Shown: positions 41,211 through 54,761, counted from the stretch's first letter. The stretch is 64,000 nucleotides of DNA from Phlebotomus papatasi (GCF_024763615.1 NC_077224.1:58724712-58788711); one strand, 5' to 3'. The notes: generated from the letters alone by a model not told the origin. Numbers and translations are program-made.

Positions 41211-43969
41211 TAGTTTTATCAAATTTCGAAAAATTTGATAAAAATTTGAAATTTTTATCAAATGGTGCCAATATTCTGAAATTCTTATGCTTTTTAGGCA
41301 GTTGTAGAGACAATATGAGTCACCACACAGTACAAACGATAAGTCTCAAAATTTCTTTAGGAGACGTGCTTTTTGATGGAAAGCCAAACTTTCACAGCAA
41401 AAGCTTGATGAGATAGGCCTTGGAGCTCTTCATAAAAAAGATTGATCTTTCAAATGCTCCTAATCAGTGAGTCTTTTCCCAAAAATTTCAATTCTGAGTC
41501 AAATTTTTAGGCTTTCGGAATTGCAAACACTTCGAGGCATCCAGTAAAAGTTCTTAGTCATCATAAATTTATCTCGGCTTGTTCTCACAAAAATTAGAGC
41601 CAGTAATTATATTTTGTTTTTAGTTCATTTTCTTGAAAGCCTGATCTTTAAAAGTTTCGTGTACTCTCCTCTATATGAATCCTTTTACTTTAGTAAAGTA
41701 TTTTTTGAATCAAAGTTCTAAAGCCGCACATTAGGACTTTACTTAAAAACCTGTGGAAATCTGACGTACAAATTAACATATTCATAATCAAGGGATTGTA
41801 TTACTTTTTCTTGATTTTTTAACGATTCTGATTACAATGCTCAATTAAGTTTTATTTGAGAAGTCACAAGAAAACGATATGTTAATACTTACGGTAAAAT
41901 ATGTATTTTCTTCGCCTTCTGTTCAATAAAAAAAAAACAGAGATTTGAACGTAAATTCTTTTCTAATCACCTTTAAATCTGTAGAGCGATAAATCTCAAC
42001 TAAAGAGTCAGTTAGTTCTCTATCTACAGAAAGTTCAATGAATATTTCTTAATTTTTTTCGATAATATTAGGAATTCAATGCATTTGGAAATGCCAAGTT
42101 ATGCGGTGTTCAATTCCTTACATGCCTATTGGACTGTGACCAAATTCCGTAAATGGTATTCTTGACATTTTCAATTATCTCCTTACACAACATTCCCACA
42201 ATGCACATTAAGTAGGGGGCCATAAAGTACGAGAGATTCCTCAGGAAGCAAGTATTATGGCTAAAATGATTGCAGAAATAGATTTATGATTTAAATTTTA
42301 CAGCCAACAAAGTGGCGATATTGGATGCCATGGATTTTATGCACCGTCCTAAATCGCATTTTATAGCAAGTACTTAGAATGTGGTCGTTTAATTCCAATT
42401 TGATTATTTGAGAAGTAGGAATCATTAAAAGATATTCCTATAACATAATGATTTCTAGTATCTCTTTCTCGTTAAATTGACCCAAATTTTGTAAAATTTA
42501 TTATTTTCTTAAAAATGCTTTACTAAACAATATTTTTCCAGGGCTTTTACTTAGGATTCTCGGAAATTCCTCAAAGAAAAAAAATATTTGTACTCAAACA
42601 TTGAAAGAAAATCTTTCATGTTATGGTTGTGTTTATGATTCATGATTTCTGGATAAACAAATCAATGGTAGTGTTTGTGTCAATAAAAGGCTATAAGAAG
42701 TCCATGTGAAGTTCCAGTGAAAATCCACAAGAACTCTTTTCTGGGGCATGAGGGAAATCTCCCAGTGAATGGTTTTCACTCTTCCAGGAGGATTCTTATC
42801 GAGAAGTTCAACATCATAAATTGATTTGTTTATTTGTGTTTCTCTGGAGCTATTATTTCTAATACTTGTATATTTTACTCCGGCAAACCATATTTTTCCC
42901 ACTTCGTTTGAAGTGTGATATTTTATTGAGGAAATTGTATGACAACGTGATTGATTGCACTCTCTTCAGCCTCACCATTGCTCTTTCGTTTTGCCAATAC
43001 AGTTTTTTTTTCAGATAAGGGGATACTCACTACTAAAACAATTGAAACAATATCTTTGTACATTCACATGGATCAAAAGTTAGGCTGCGAGATAAAACAT
43101 GAGTAGTAAGAATATTATACGTTCGAAACCGGTACATCCGAAAACTCATAACCGAAGTTCCCCAAGAGAACAGACATTCGAAAATCTGTTTCGAAAGCCA
43201 GTACACAGTACAGTGGCTTCAGTAAAATTTGTTCGAATTTCGAAGTGTCTCGAGGGTCTCGGTTGAAGATTTTTCTCTACCTAATCGAAGGTATATCAGA
43301 GAGGATTTAGTACCTAAAAACCAGTTGGAAGAAAGTACGAACATTTAAACTGACGAGTTACCAAAAATGCACAAGTTCACGGAAAGGACATTAATTTTAA
43401 TGAAATTGCAATTCAAATATTATCCCACCCTGAAATTTCATAAAACCACACAAAAAACCACATTTTGCAATAAACGTTTACGCACTGTTCTTGACATTGT
43501 TGATGACTGAAGTGTCAAGAATACCGAAATTTGAAATAACATAACAATCAGCGCTAAAGCGGCGAGTACGTGAACTTGCACTTTTGGCTTTCGGTAGTTT
43601 TTTGAATAGGTTTAGCTTGGTTTTGGAATGGCTTTGTCTCTTCAAAAGGTTATTACTGAACAGAGCCAATAAGTCATCCTTGACTTTGTCGTGAGGAAAA
43701 TTAAACCAAAGAGAAACATAATATTCCTATGAGATTTTTTTGCGAACTTTTGTTTAATTTTAGTTGTATTTGAGTACAGAGAATCGCCAATCAGAGCAAG
43801 TAACGCTAAAATCATTCAATTTTCTCCGGAATGGAGATAGGAAACATTCCTACCTCTGAGCTGTTAGAGGCCACATACTCTGCTTGACTTGCTACACGAC
43901 CTTAACCAATTGCTCTGTGCAGTGCAATCGTTTACTCTCGGAGTTGCGAGATTTGGAAAGAGTATAGTG
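41211..43969. other. AT-rich unique DNA
   Basis: Nothing with a recognisable domain. 43120-43270 contains TTCGAAAC/GTTCGAA-rich words, perhaps relics of repeats. Confidence 0.45.
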
Positions 43970-44775
43970 AGCACAATAATATTCCTATTCCATTATAAAA
44001 TTCATTCACAATTTCTGAGTAATTTTAAGATATTCTGAGTAATTTCTTAGTGCGATATTTCATAAAATTTTACACTCTTGCACTAAAATTAAGTTTGAAA
44101 ATTCGAAATTTTGTCTTAATTTTCCAAACATCAATGACATTCTGTGTTAATATTTTTCAAAACCTAAAAGATTGGGTTCCAAAGTCAATGAAATTTTATG
44201 ACTTCAAATAATTTCGCAAGGATTTTGATTTTCGAATAGTCTTTTCGCTAAAAATTTCATTATTGCATTATTGCACAAAACATCGTTGACATTCGAAGAA
44301 TTCAAACTTAGTTTCGAAATTGCATACTCAATTTTCGCACAAGATGGAGAAAATTTATAAAATGTTAGACTAAAAAGCTGACAAGAATTACTCACAGCGA
44401 TTATGAAGTGATCAAATAATGGAACAGGAGTATAGTAGGGGAAACTGGGGCACCACCAAACACGGGGTACCACCAAACACTGCGATTTTTTAATCGAATA
44501 TTGGATATCAGAGGATAAGACCGATAGGAATTTATAGGCACTATAGGGATGCTTGTCCACTGAAGGAATGGTCGAGATAGTCCAAGTAGTTTAGAAATAA
44601 AAATTAGTGTTTGGTGGTACCCCGTGTTTGGTGGTGCCCCAGTTTCCCCTAAGCGTAATTGCTTTATTTTTACCTCACAAAGAAGTGAAGACCGACACTT
44701 TTTACACTTGAGCACTTCGAAATTCGAACAAGAAATACATCAGCCATCTCGCGGAATTATCGAGGAGTGAAATTT
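43970..44775 (+). repeat. Diverged copy of the 15970-16920 repeat, with MITE insert
   Basis: Shares ordered blocks with 15970-16486: GGATTTTGATTTTCGAATAG, ACATTCGAAGAATTCAAA, GATTATGAAGTGATCAAATA, then after the MITE CACTTCGAAATTCGAACAAG and ATCTCGCGGAATTATCGAG. Single copy here, not tandem. Confidence 0.7.
44438..44649. mobile_element. GGGGAAACTGGGGCACCACC MITE, nested
   Basis: TA at 44436-44437 and 44650-44651. The ends are inverted repeats of over 40 bp, each holding two tandem ACCACCAAACAC-type motifs. 212 bp. Same family as 21949-22411. Minus-strand open frames of 104 and 118 codons crossing it are repeat readings. Confidence 0.9.
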
Positions 44776-46855
44776 TTTCTCAGTATGATTGTTATGCTAC
44801 GCGTAATTATCGAGAACATTTTTTAAACAGCTTATTAATTTGTTATTCTATAATTTTAGTAAATTTTAAGGTATTTATCTTTTAGCCAAGACACCTTTAA
44901 ATTACGAAAATGTGGCTGTGCATAATTATATTCATTTTCCTTTTAGTTTAGTTTTCGAAAGGCAATCTAACCGTCAATGTAACATTTTTATCGTAATAGT
45001 CTGTTAGAAATCATTTCCATTAGTTTCTTCCGGAGAATTAAAACAGCGCTAAGACGACGATGGACATATTAAATGTAAAAAATACATTTGTCTACTTATA
45101 AAAACTTTAATTAAATTGTAATTTAACCTTTTAAATTCCTTAAAGACCTGAACCTCGAAAGTCTCAATCTAAATTAAAACTATCTTTTTTTTTCTTTACA
45201 AAAGGTTCACATTTTGTTATTTAGCAGCCCCTGGATTTGTTCATTAAAAATACATGTAGAAGGTGTTTATTGGACTTCTCGCTCTCAATGTGTCTTTCAC
45301 TTCATCACAAAGATTAGCTCAACAAAATTGGGAGGCAACTTATAAATATTTTTCATCACCGACCCCTTTGAGGAATTGTCGGAGATGGATATCGTCACAG
45401 ACTGAATGGCAGTCATTGATGATGGAAAAGTTCGCTGGTAATATTGCAGAGGAAGTGCATCAGATATTTTATTCTCTGATGGAATTTAATTAATTCCGGG
45501 AATATGGAATGGGATTAGGGGCCTTAAGTGAGGGTCAGTCTATTGAATGGTGAGAGATTCAAAAGGGTTGCAGTACTTTGTGACATATGCCAATTTGAAT
45601 GCGTCGAAATATAGTCTACCATTCTATGGAACACAATAAATGGCCCCAAAAATAGCTCCCAAATGGTCGATACATGCTCTGCATAAGGAAATCGTTAATT
45701 ATACACCATGAGTTTTCTCTGTGCGTTATTAAATAAAATATCATAGAGAGAGTTCACGCGACAGAAGGGCACAGATGTATACAATTGGATATTTATAGTG
45801 AACAGAAATAAACCTACCAAAAAAAGAGAAAACCAAAAAATATTCTCTATGCGTATCATTCTTTTTTCACCACTTTCCCTCCACGTTATTTTCACATTGA
45901 TACTAATGAAAAAATACCACTGCATATAGGTTCGAAAAAATTTCACGTTGTGAATGAATTTAATTAAATTGATGGAGATAATTCTCCGCAAGACTAAATA
46001 CAAAAACTCCCACTCATTTTCCCAACAAAATTATTGAGCAATGAATTTGAAATATAATTCAAAGTAATTAAATAGAGACTAACAATTTATTTTTTAGTCG
46101 GTGATTGCTTTCTAAGCAGAGTGTCAGAAAATGAATGGAAATGGTCTACAGAAGAAAAAAAAAGGGATTTACTTATCATTTTTTCCTGCTCGACTTTTCT
46201 TGTCACTTTTTCTGCCTTTCCGACGTAATTCCCGGATTTATCTGTTTTATTTTCTGTCTCTCCGCAAGCACTGTAACATGTTTTTCTTACTAGACGAGCT
46301 TTAAAAAAAAGACATTCTTATATTTTGTGATGCTTCCTATGGTCTTCAAATTCACCCAAAATGTTTGTTATGTAGGACTGTAAATTGTTTTCATAATAAA
46401 TTATAGGGTTTATTAAGCAATGAATTTCAAGAAAATCAATATAAAGAGAAGCATCAGTTTTCACAAGCCTTTTTATCTCATTTAATTTTTATGATTTTTT
46501 TTGCTCATTATTTTCAGTTACAATTGCCTAAAGCGGTCTTCAGACCAGAGTCTTATGCCCTCTAGGCAGACTTACGGCTTATGCCGAGAAACGGCTTAGT
46601 GATAAGCTGATGGGAGGATGATCTAATCGTTAAAACGTTAAGTCGTGTATAACAAGCAATTTAACTGGTTTTTACAAAATGTACTACAAAATGTATTACA
46701 CAAAATGTATTTACAAACCCCATTTACCCGTAATTACAATCTTATTAAAAAAAATTCAAAAAACCTTAATTTATAATAAATGGATTAAATGATAAATAAA
46801 AGAAGTTAAACCATATGGCTAAGCTTTAGGTCTGAATCCCGGATAAGAGATACTA
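44776..46855. other. Mostly unique AT-rich DNA
   Basis: No gene recognised. 46540-46640 has the GGTCTTCAGACC/ACGGCTTATGCCG words of the short dispersed motif seen at 37670 and 61130. Confidence 0.45.
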
Positions 46856-47043
46856 AGGGGGAAGTGGGGCAACTTTGAAATGAGGCATATTTGAAACTGG
46901 ACCTTACCATGATATAATTTATGTCCACAAACAATTTATGAAACTAAATTACATTAATATTAATATAAAATTCAATTCCATTTAATATTAGAAGATATTC
47001 CAATTTCAAAAGTGCCCCAATTCAAAGGTACCCCACTTCCTCC
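46856..47043. mobile_element. GTGGGGCAACTTTGAAA MITE
   Basis: TA at 46854-46855 and 47044-47045. Left AGGGGGAAGTGGGGCAAC; right GGTACCCCACTTCCTCC. Interior ATGATATAATTTATG shared with the neighbour at 47112. Confidence 0.82.
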
Positions 47044-47111
47044 TATATCATAGAGTGAGTGCTCTATCACTTGATCCATTCAGTGCTTGATCTGTTTTAG
47101 AATAAAATGTA

Positions 47112-47309
47112 GGGGGAAGTGGGGCACCTTTGAAAGTGGGGCATCTTTTAAATTGGGATTATTCACCTATTTTAAAATAAAATTGAGCCTTGTCCTGATA
47201 TAATTTAGCTGCACAAACAGATTGAGAAGTTAAATTATATAACGATAAGGCTCAATTTTATTTGGAAATATGTGAAAAATCCCAATTTCAAATGTGCCCC
47301 ACTTCCCCC
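47112..47309. mobile_element. GTGGGGCACCTTTGAAA MITE
   Basis: TA at 47110-47111 and 47310-47311. Left GGGGGAAGTGGGGCACCTTT; right GTGCCCCACTTCCCCC. Two GTGGGGCA motifs in the left arm. A close relative of the preceding element, 66 bp away in the same orientation. Confidence 0.88.
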
Positions 47310-47311
47310 TA

Positions 47312-47884
47312 GTGTAAATACGTATATTTTCGGTTCTGTGCTGTTTTTTTTTAAATTTAAAATTGAAAAAATCTGTACCTCACAACGAGCACAATTAGCT
47401 GAAAAAAGTAGTGCTGAATTCAGCTAAAAATAATATATGTTTTCAGCTGGATTGAAATTTACTATATTTTGTTACAGATTTATTTAAGTCTTTATTTAAG
47501 ATTTATTTTGCATTTAAGTCTTAGATCAAACATCTGAAGCATTCATCAAACGCTTTGGCTTCGTATTTTTCTAAAAAATTGCTTTTTCCAAAAGTATTTT
47601 TTCAAAAGTCCGTATCAGAAGAGTTAGATGAAACAAATAGAATGGATTGATACGAATAATAATAAACTATTTTTCTCGATGTTAAAAATTGTGCTTGATT
47701 AAACAATTACTTTTAATAATTGAAGAATTTTTATATCTCATACAAAATATGATCTTCATTGAAATGTCTTATAATTTGAAAAGTAAAAGAAAATGTATAG
47801 TTCTAATTTTTACACCCTAATAACTTATAACGATATTTTCAGAGAAAGTTAAATTTTAAATAGAAATTTAAATTTTGATTGTGA
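47312..47884. other. AT-rich DNA, nothing seen
   Basis: No gene or defined repeat; a GCTGAATTCAGC-type palindrome near 47415 is isolated. Confidence 0.45.
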
Positions 47885-48125
47885 CAGTGACAAACAAAAT
47901 GGCAAAAAAGAAATGATCAGTAAAATATCTAATTATTCTCAGTAAGAAACTTAAATCTTTACAAAAATCGGTCCAATTTATATATAATAATTTAGCATTT
48001 AAAATTGTTGCAGATAAAATGCAAAATCCTTTATATTCCCTTTGCCAAAATTTGAACGATAATATCACTCTTTCAATTTTTTTGTTACTGCTCAATTTTA
48101 ACTTTTTACTGCTCATTTATACAAT
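47885..48125. repeat. Dispersed repeat paired with 23390-23640
   Basis: Same blocks in the same order as at 23390. The open frames over it (82 and 90 codons) have no counterpart that is open in the other copy, so I treat it as non-coding. Confidence 0.7.
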
Positions 48126-50538
48126 GCAAAACAAAATTAAATACAATATGTTAATGATAAACGAAGCATTAAATAATATTGTACTATTTATAATTTCAGA
48201 TGTCCGCCGTTCTCTAAACGTTAATAACAAATTTTTAGAGTTGAAACAACTCTTTTGTCGGGTTGAATTAACTCGAAATATATCAATGTAATGTTTACAC
48301 TTTTTAGTTGTAAATTTTAGTAAGTTTAATCTGAAATAATTCTACGTGAGAGTTGAATTGACTCGACGAATATAGATGTTCTTATTACACCTTTTTGATG
48401 TACAATTTCATCTCGACTGAAGCATATGCCTAAATGTTTCTTTTTCTCGTTAAGATAGTTTTCGTTTTGAACATCAATTAGAAATATTCCCAATATGCCT
48501 AACAGAGTCTCACGAAGGCATATGCAGTGCATCATATTCGGGTATCCCGGAACTTGGGGACATCGAGATAAAAGAAATAATAAAGAAAATTATGAAATAA
48601 AAATAAAACAAAATGACAGTAAACGTAAAACTGGACAATATGTTCTTTTTAGGATCCAAAAAAGAGTTATTCCTTTTTTTTATTGTAAAATTTAGGACAA
48701 AAAGTGGAAGAGTTACTCTGAAAAAAGTTGAAACAACTTATGAATATTACACCCAAATAGAAGTAAAATTAACTCTAAAATATATAGGTCGACGATTCGA
48801 GTAAGTTTTACACGTTTTTTGTTTCATGAGTGAAAAAATAAAGAAATTCTTGAATGGAAAAGCAAAAATTTTATTGTGAACATTTTTTCTCATATATTTT
48901 TTAAGGATGGAGGAAGCAATTGCAGGGATAGTCCTTTCGGGACTATAAATTAATATTTGGGAAATGTTCTGTATTATTTTAATATACAATATCCAAAAGA
49001 ATTTAGACGTTCTGGCAAATGACTCTTTATAATGAGTTCTTTTATTTTTGTTTTAGAACTAAGTATAAGAGTTTCATCCACTGTTGGCTCAACATTTTTT
49101 AACAAGTTTAGTTGCCTGAAATTGCCCAACCCTCTTCTATTTGTTTTCCTTACAATTTTACCACATTCAATTAGCTCACATTTATTCATTTAACTTATTT
49201 AAGAGATGTATGTTGAAGCTCTTCGTGCAGTAATTTCAATACTGAATATAATTCAAAGGTATTGTCCTAAAGAATTTTCTTAACGTTCTGTGAAATTCAC
49301 TCATTCTGCCTTAAGCATAAGAATTTTGTGTGACACTAAACGTGTTGAAAGCCATTCTTAGAATTAAGTTCTTCTTGAAAGAGTGACGGAAAACTCAACT
49401 GAGCGATGACTTTGTCACATATTACAACATTCTTTGGGGAAGACAACAGGAGTGTGAAAAGTAGATCAGGATGAATGAGTATATGTAGCAAGAGAAAAAA
49501 ATCGAAAGCTAATAATGCTGATCACGTTGTAAGAAGTCGTTTAAATGTTAAGAGAATGGTATATTGTACAAATTAAGTATTCTATCGCATCATCCCCTTC
49601 TGGAGTATTTGTGACATAAATCCTTGTTGACATCTTCTGAGCGGGAAGTTGGGTGCAGAAAGGAGCTTCCTGGGTTATATTCACAGCCGACGAATTCCTC
49701 TGAAAGGACCAACAGAGGCGGAACGGAGGGATAACTCAATTTTATCCCACCATGTGTGGTGTCTTGTGTGGCATAGAGAATATTCACTGAGGATAATATC
49801 TCATGTATGTTAAAGAGAAGACCCAAGAGTGGTGGGCTTGAGGTGGAATTTCCCTCAATTGATGAAGTTTCTTTTGCTCTTTTTATCCACTCATCCACTT
49901 CCTCCTCTTTTGCGTTAAAGTGATCAGCAATCAATGTAATCCTCTTCAAATTTATGTCCGTTAAACATTTCCTCAGCTCTTACCCCATCCGTATTGGGAT
50001 TCTCTCAGCTTGCCCTCCAGTTAGGCAAATCCGATCATACACCCAAAAGACTAAACGAGGGTTATGTAGAATTTCCTATCTGGCAGGATTTTCATATGAT
50101 GGCGGGCATCGCATTGCAAATACAATGGGTAATTTCCCATCGAACAGACGGTGGAAAATATACCATTACTGAGGCTTCTGGAGTTGAATGCTAAAAAATG
50201 AAAAATAGAAATTGGCAAAGTACAGGGTAAAAGCACTTTAGTTGATTTTATTAAAAATGGTTGGAAGGGTTGGAAGTGAGAAAAAGGCTTTGCCAAATGC
50301 TCAGTCTTTAATATTTGATTGGCAATTGGCATATTGGGCAAATTTGATAACGACTCAAATACGACCTCGCATTCACTTTATTGGAACTTTCTTTTAAGTA
50401 TTTTTTGTAGAGAGTTATTGCATCTAATATCGGTTTTCTTCTTGGGATCAAACTAAATTTTCACTGGCAATAAGCTGAGGTAACCTCAATCCTCATACAA
50501 TCCATAAATATTTTAAGTCACGGCCAATTTAGAACCTA
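48126..50538. other. AT-rich DNA then a less AT-rich unique island
   Basis: 48200-48820 has GTTGAATTAACTCG- and GTTGAATTGACTCG-type words that look like remnants of an inverted-repeat element. 49590-50200 is more GC-rich; a 119-codon minus-strand frame is present but I recognise no protein. It may be conserved non-coding DNA. Confidence 0.4.
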
Positions 50539-50792
50539 CACTGAGAGAACTCCGAAAAAGTTAAAATAACATTCCGGAAAAGTTTATTTTACCCTGCAGT
50601 ATTGATCCGAAATTGGTGTAAATATTACCCTTTTTAGGTGTATTAAGGGTTAAAGTTACCCTTTCCCATTTTAATTTTACCCTTAAAAAGGTGTAAAATT
50701 AACATTAAAAAATGTTGATATATTTTTACACCTAAAAAGTGTTAATGTTATGAGGAAAAAAAGTTAATCACATCCCCAATTTTTTCTCAGTG
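50539..50792 (+). mobile_element. CACTGAGA MITE, copy 5
   Basis: TA at 50537-50538 and 50793-50794. Starts CACTGAGAGAACTCCGAAAA, ends TTTTTTCTCAGTG. Abuts the next MITE. Confidence 0.9.
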
Positions 50793-50794
50793 TA

Positions 50795-51010
50795 GGGTAA
50801 AGTCATATAAGTTGGACATAGTGTTACAAGTTGGACAATTCGCCGGTACAAGTTGGACATGGCTTTTTCTTGATAAATACAGTACAAAATTTGTTTTTAA
50901 GCACAAGGAACCAAATTATAAAACTAAAGCATTAAATAAATATACAAATAAAAATGAAGTACTAAATTTATCAAGAAAAAAAGCCCTGTCCAACTTGTAC
51001 CACTTTACCC
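50795..51010 (-). mobile_element. GTCCAACTTGTACC MITE, inverted copy
   Basis: TA at 50793-50794 (shared with the preceding MITE) and 51011-51012. Ends GGGTAAAGTCATATAAGTTG and TTGTACCACTTTACCC. Reverse orientation to the copies at 19397 and 61654. The 68-codon open frame inside is incidental. Confidence 0.88.
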
Positions 51011-51094
51011 TATTTTAATGTTAGATAGAACGGTTAAGGAAGGCCGTACTCTTTAAATGTGGGTTGGACTGCAAAGAGTTTCCCATTGTAAAAA
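51011..51094. other. Short spacer
   Basis: AGGTTGGACT-like and AGTCCAACC words (about 51062 and 51161) form a weak inverted pair across the next boundary. Confidence 0.3.
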
Positions 51095-51774
51095 AGGCCA
51101 CGCCCCTTTAACTAATTCTTTTGAGTGTCAAATTGTGTGGTGGAAAGCTCCTTGTATAGTCCAACCATTAGTTAAATTTACAAACATCATAGTCGGTGAA
51201 GAATTTAGATTTAAATCCGTCTTTTTTCCGGAAACACGTTTGTTTTAAAAAATATCGAAAAGGTCTAGACCACGCCCATTTTGCAATTACACCTTCTTTG
51301 AATTCAAGGTTTCTTGCAGGGGCCTCTCGACATTTTATTTTTCCATGCGTTTTTGCATAGAGGTACTGAAGACTATTGACAAGTTTTTTCCTAAAGAGTA
51401 TTGACTTATCAGTCTGATATATTTCGAAATCGTGCATTAAAAGCTATCTCTAAATACATATTTCATAATGTTCGCCAAAATTATACAAGAACTATGAGCA
51501 AATTTCTTTAAGTCGCGGTGCGATAGGTGAAAAATTTTTACAAGGAAAAGTGAAAAATAGCTTCACTTTTTATTAGACTTGATGGGCCCCTGGTTTCTTG
51601 TATTAATTTTTGAACTTAATGGTTTATTGTTATCACCTCTTTTTGATGCCTCATTGATCCGTATTATTTTGTTAAGTTGAATACAGAGAAAAATATAGGA
51701 TTTCACCATCTCCTTCTTGTCTATTTTCCAGACTAAAAGATACTAATTAAAAAAAATTAAAGGGGGCGTGGCCT
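51095..51774. repeat. Possible element bounded by GGCCACGCCCC inverted ends
   Basis: AGGCCACGCCCCTTTAA at 51095 is mirrored by TTAAAGGGGGCGTGGCCT at 51757. A third GACCACGCCCATTTT lies at 51268. The ends are short and I could not fix a target duplication. Confidence 0.4.
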
Positions 51775-53059
51775 AAAATTATTTATGTGCGATATTTACT
51801 CAGAAGTTTACTCTAAAAATTAACGCCTGAAAATTATGCAAATGATTGAATTGCAGAAAAAATCATATTTTTCTCAGTGTGTAAAGTCCTCATAATATAT
51901 AGATGTTCCAAAAATCAATGGATTATTGCTTTCTCTTTGAATTAGAGCAATAAAATACCAATATGTCCCTCCTGTGGGGCCACCCTAAAATGGAATTTTC
52001 GGAGGATTGATTAGAATATTCGAAAATATTTGACATTCAAGTGCTCATAGAACAAAAAGGGACGCATTGAACGAGACAAAACTCCCTGTGACAATGAGGG
52101 TGAACCTAAAAAGGGGTTATATTTATGCGATATTTTTTTTCAACTTCATCAGCAATATTTGCGCATTAAACCACTCCACTTTCGAAAAGAGTGGTTTCCA
52201 GAAAAAAAAAAGAAGTATGGAATGTCTTAAGACATTTTCCAGAACGATGACAGCAAAAAGAAATCACAAAGGATATATAATTTGATCCATTTTATATACC
52301 CTTTTACAATCCCCCCGTCAAACACTTCCTTCCCGCTTTTCAACTGAACAATTTTCGACCTATTCGACCCCACAATCCAACAACTTTCACCCCCATCCCT
52401 GACAGTTATCTCCACAATTCTTCAGGGTATTTTCCCACTTTGCTCCCAAGTGGATTCACCCTTCATTTTCATGGAAATTTGACCCGTTAACCTAAAAATG
52501 TTCAAACACAAAATTTACTCAATACCATCGAATTCTATTGGGACTGTTTGTCATTTACTGCAGATTGCATTTATTATCAAATTACAAAAGAAGACTTCAA
52601 GCTTATCGGAGCTTATTTTGTGCACAATTAAACGAACGATTGCCAAATTTAAATTAAACTGACACACATTCATCTGAAAGAGACATTAGCTTAATCTTTT
52701 GGAAGTCTTCCTCAACTTGTCTTGCTCCAACAGTCAGATATTGTTCTATGTGTGATACCAATTTAGTCTAGCGGAAAATTGCTGGGTAAAAGCTTTTGAC
52801 AAATACACAATGAAAATCTCAATTAGCATGAAGAACTTATGCACGAATTTGTCTTTGGGCATGCAATTCAGACAGTTCTATCACTTTCAGAATTCATTTC
52901 AATTCAAGAATTTCAGACTTTCAAAGTGCACAGAATTCTGCAACTTTTTTCTTGTCTTATGGGACTTTGAAGCTTATACCCAGGCTCAGAAAATTAAAAT
53001 TGCAGCTCTGTTATGGTTAATCTATTAATTATGGAATAATAGAAGCAACGAAACTATTA
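51775..53059. other. Unique DNA, no gene recognised
   Basis: 52290-52460 is C-rich on the plus strand and unusual for the window, but both strands lack a coding domain. Confidence 0.45.
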
Positions 53060-53468
53060 GGGCAGAATCACATTGACAGTAAAATGCTCACCGTTTTTCA
53101 TTAACTTATGCATTTTCATTGCAATTCTTACGCAAATTCTCGATTACCGTATTACCTTATCTCATACTCGGTGGCACTAGGTGAAAATAATATAAGAAAA
53201 TTGAAGAAATAAAACGAAAATTCAATAAACGGTGAGCAAAAAAAACCGTCTGAGAAATTAATCGAACAGTTTTTTTTGCCCACCGTTTATCGCGCATTTT
53301 CGATTTATTTCTTCAATTTTCTTAAATTATTTTTACGTAGTGTCACCGAGTATGAGATAAGGTAATACGGTAATCGAGAATTTTCGTAAGAATTGCAATG
53401 AAAATGTGTAAATTAACGAAATACGGTGAGGCTAAGGTGAGCATTTTATTGTCAATGTGATTGTGCCC
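53060..53468. mobile_element. PIF/Harbinger-like foldback MITE, copy 1
   Basis: TTA at 53057-53059 and 53469-53471 as a 3-bp target duplication. The left arm (GGGCAGAATCACATTGACAG, then CTCATACTCGGTGGCACTAG) and the right arm are reverse complements over about 190 bp with some mismatches. Only a short A/T-rich centre separates them. The TWA target and GGGC start point to PIF/Harbinger. Confidence 0.82.
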
Positions 53469-54761
53469 TTAATCGTGTCGAGGCACAAAATTTTCACATG
53501 TCTTGCCCAATAACAGGCCACGTCAATGACAAGCGGACTTGCCGACATCAAATCCCCTTCTTCATATAAGTCAAGGAACAACGGATATTACTTTTACTAA
53601 TTTTAATAAATAAATAAATAAATAATTAACTAAAATATAAAGTAGCATTTAATTTTTCATACTAATATTAATTTGTCATTTCAATATAAACTTAAAAAAA
53701 TGAAAAAAATATTTGTTCCTAAAAATTTTAACACATGTGAAAAAGTCGATTGTGAAAACTGCTCTCTCTTGGAGTTCGAGCAGTTAAAATTGATCCTTAT
53801 TGATAAAATTCTAATAAACTCATTCATTCCTCTACTGTACTCTATACAATCTGAAACCTATTCCGTATCTGCTTGAGTAAAATCTACAGAGTTCGATTTT
53901 ATTCCTAAAAGTAAACCGTATACTAATTATGTTAGTCAACTATTCTGTTGAAAATTTTATAAACTCAAAATATCTTTTATTTAAAGATAAAATGATAAAA
54001 TTAAACCAACCTTACTGGAAAATGAATCATAGAAAAAATATGTTTTAGTCCTCATTAACTTTGCTATGATATTTAATATTTGATATGATTTGAATATGAA
54101 AAAAATATAAATTAGGACTTTATGGAAATTAGTTTAGGATGTCGTCTATAATTAGTTCATGAAATCCAGCTATTTTTACTCGAATTTTAAATAGCAGCAG
54201 CAGCAATGCATATACATATATAGATATATTACCCGCTGGTTTTTAGTAAAAAATTGCAAATTGTTCTATACTGAATAAAAGCACAGCATTTTGCCTTCAA
54301 GCAAAGAATAATATTTTGACTGAATTTTTATGAAATATGATATTACGTAGTTTATATCTGGAAGCTAAACAGTCAGAAAGAGCAACAATGGACTATCGGT
54401 AGCCTCACCCTTCCACAAAGAACAACATTTTTTTCAATATATCATAGAATATAGGAACAATTGACTCCAAATTTGATAATATTTTCATAAAGTTCGTTAA
54501 AATTGGCAATAATTGCTCGATTTTGAGCTTTTTAACATGAAAATGAAAGGTTTTTCGAACTTGTTAAATATTTCTAAATATTAAGAGACAGAGATCATTG
54601 CATGGCTTGAAAACATTTGTTTATATAACAATATGTATAATAGTTTATTGACAACATTTCAAGATCGTCAATGTTTAAAGTATTAAAGAAAGTAGGGGAA
54701 AGTTTTACTCTAGATTCAAACATTACATATGGCATATTTTAGTAGCTACTCTTAAGGGGTT
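53469..54761. other. AT-rich DNA
   Basis: Contains an AATA microsatellite near 53605 and AGC repeats near 54196. No gene seen. Confidence 0.5.

Noticed and set aside
44204..44715. Two overlapping minus-strand frames of 104 and 118 codons
   Set aside because: They cross the inverted ends of a MITE and the older repeat around it.
49590..49949. 119-codon minus-strand frame in a less AT-rich island
   Set aside because: No recognisable domain or splice context; length is within chance for that composition.
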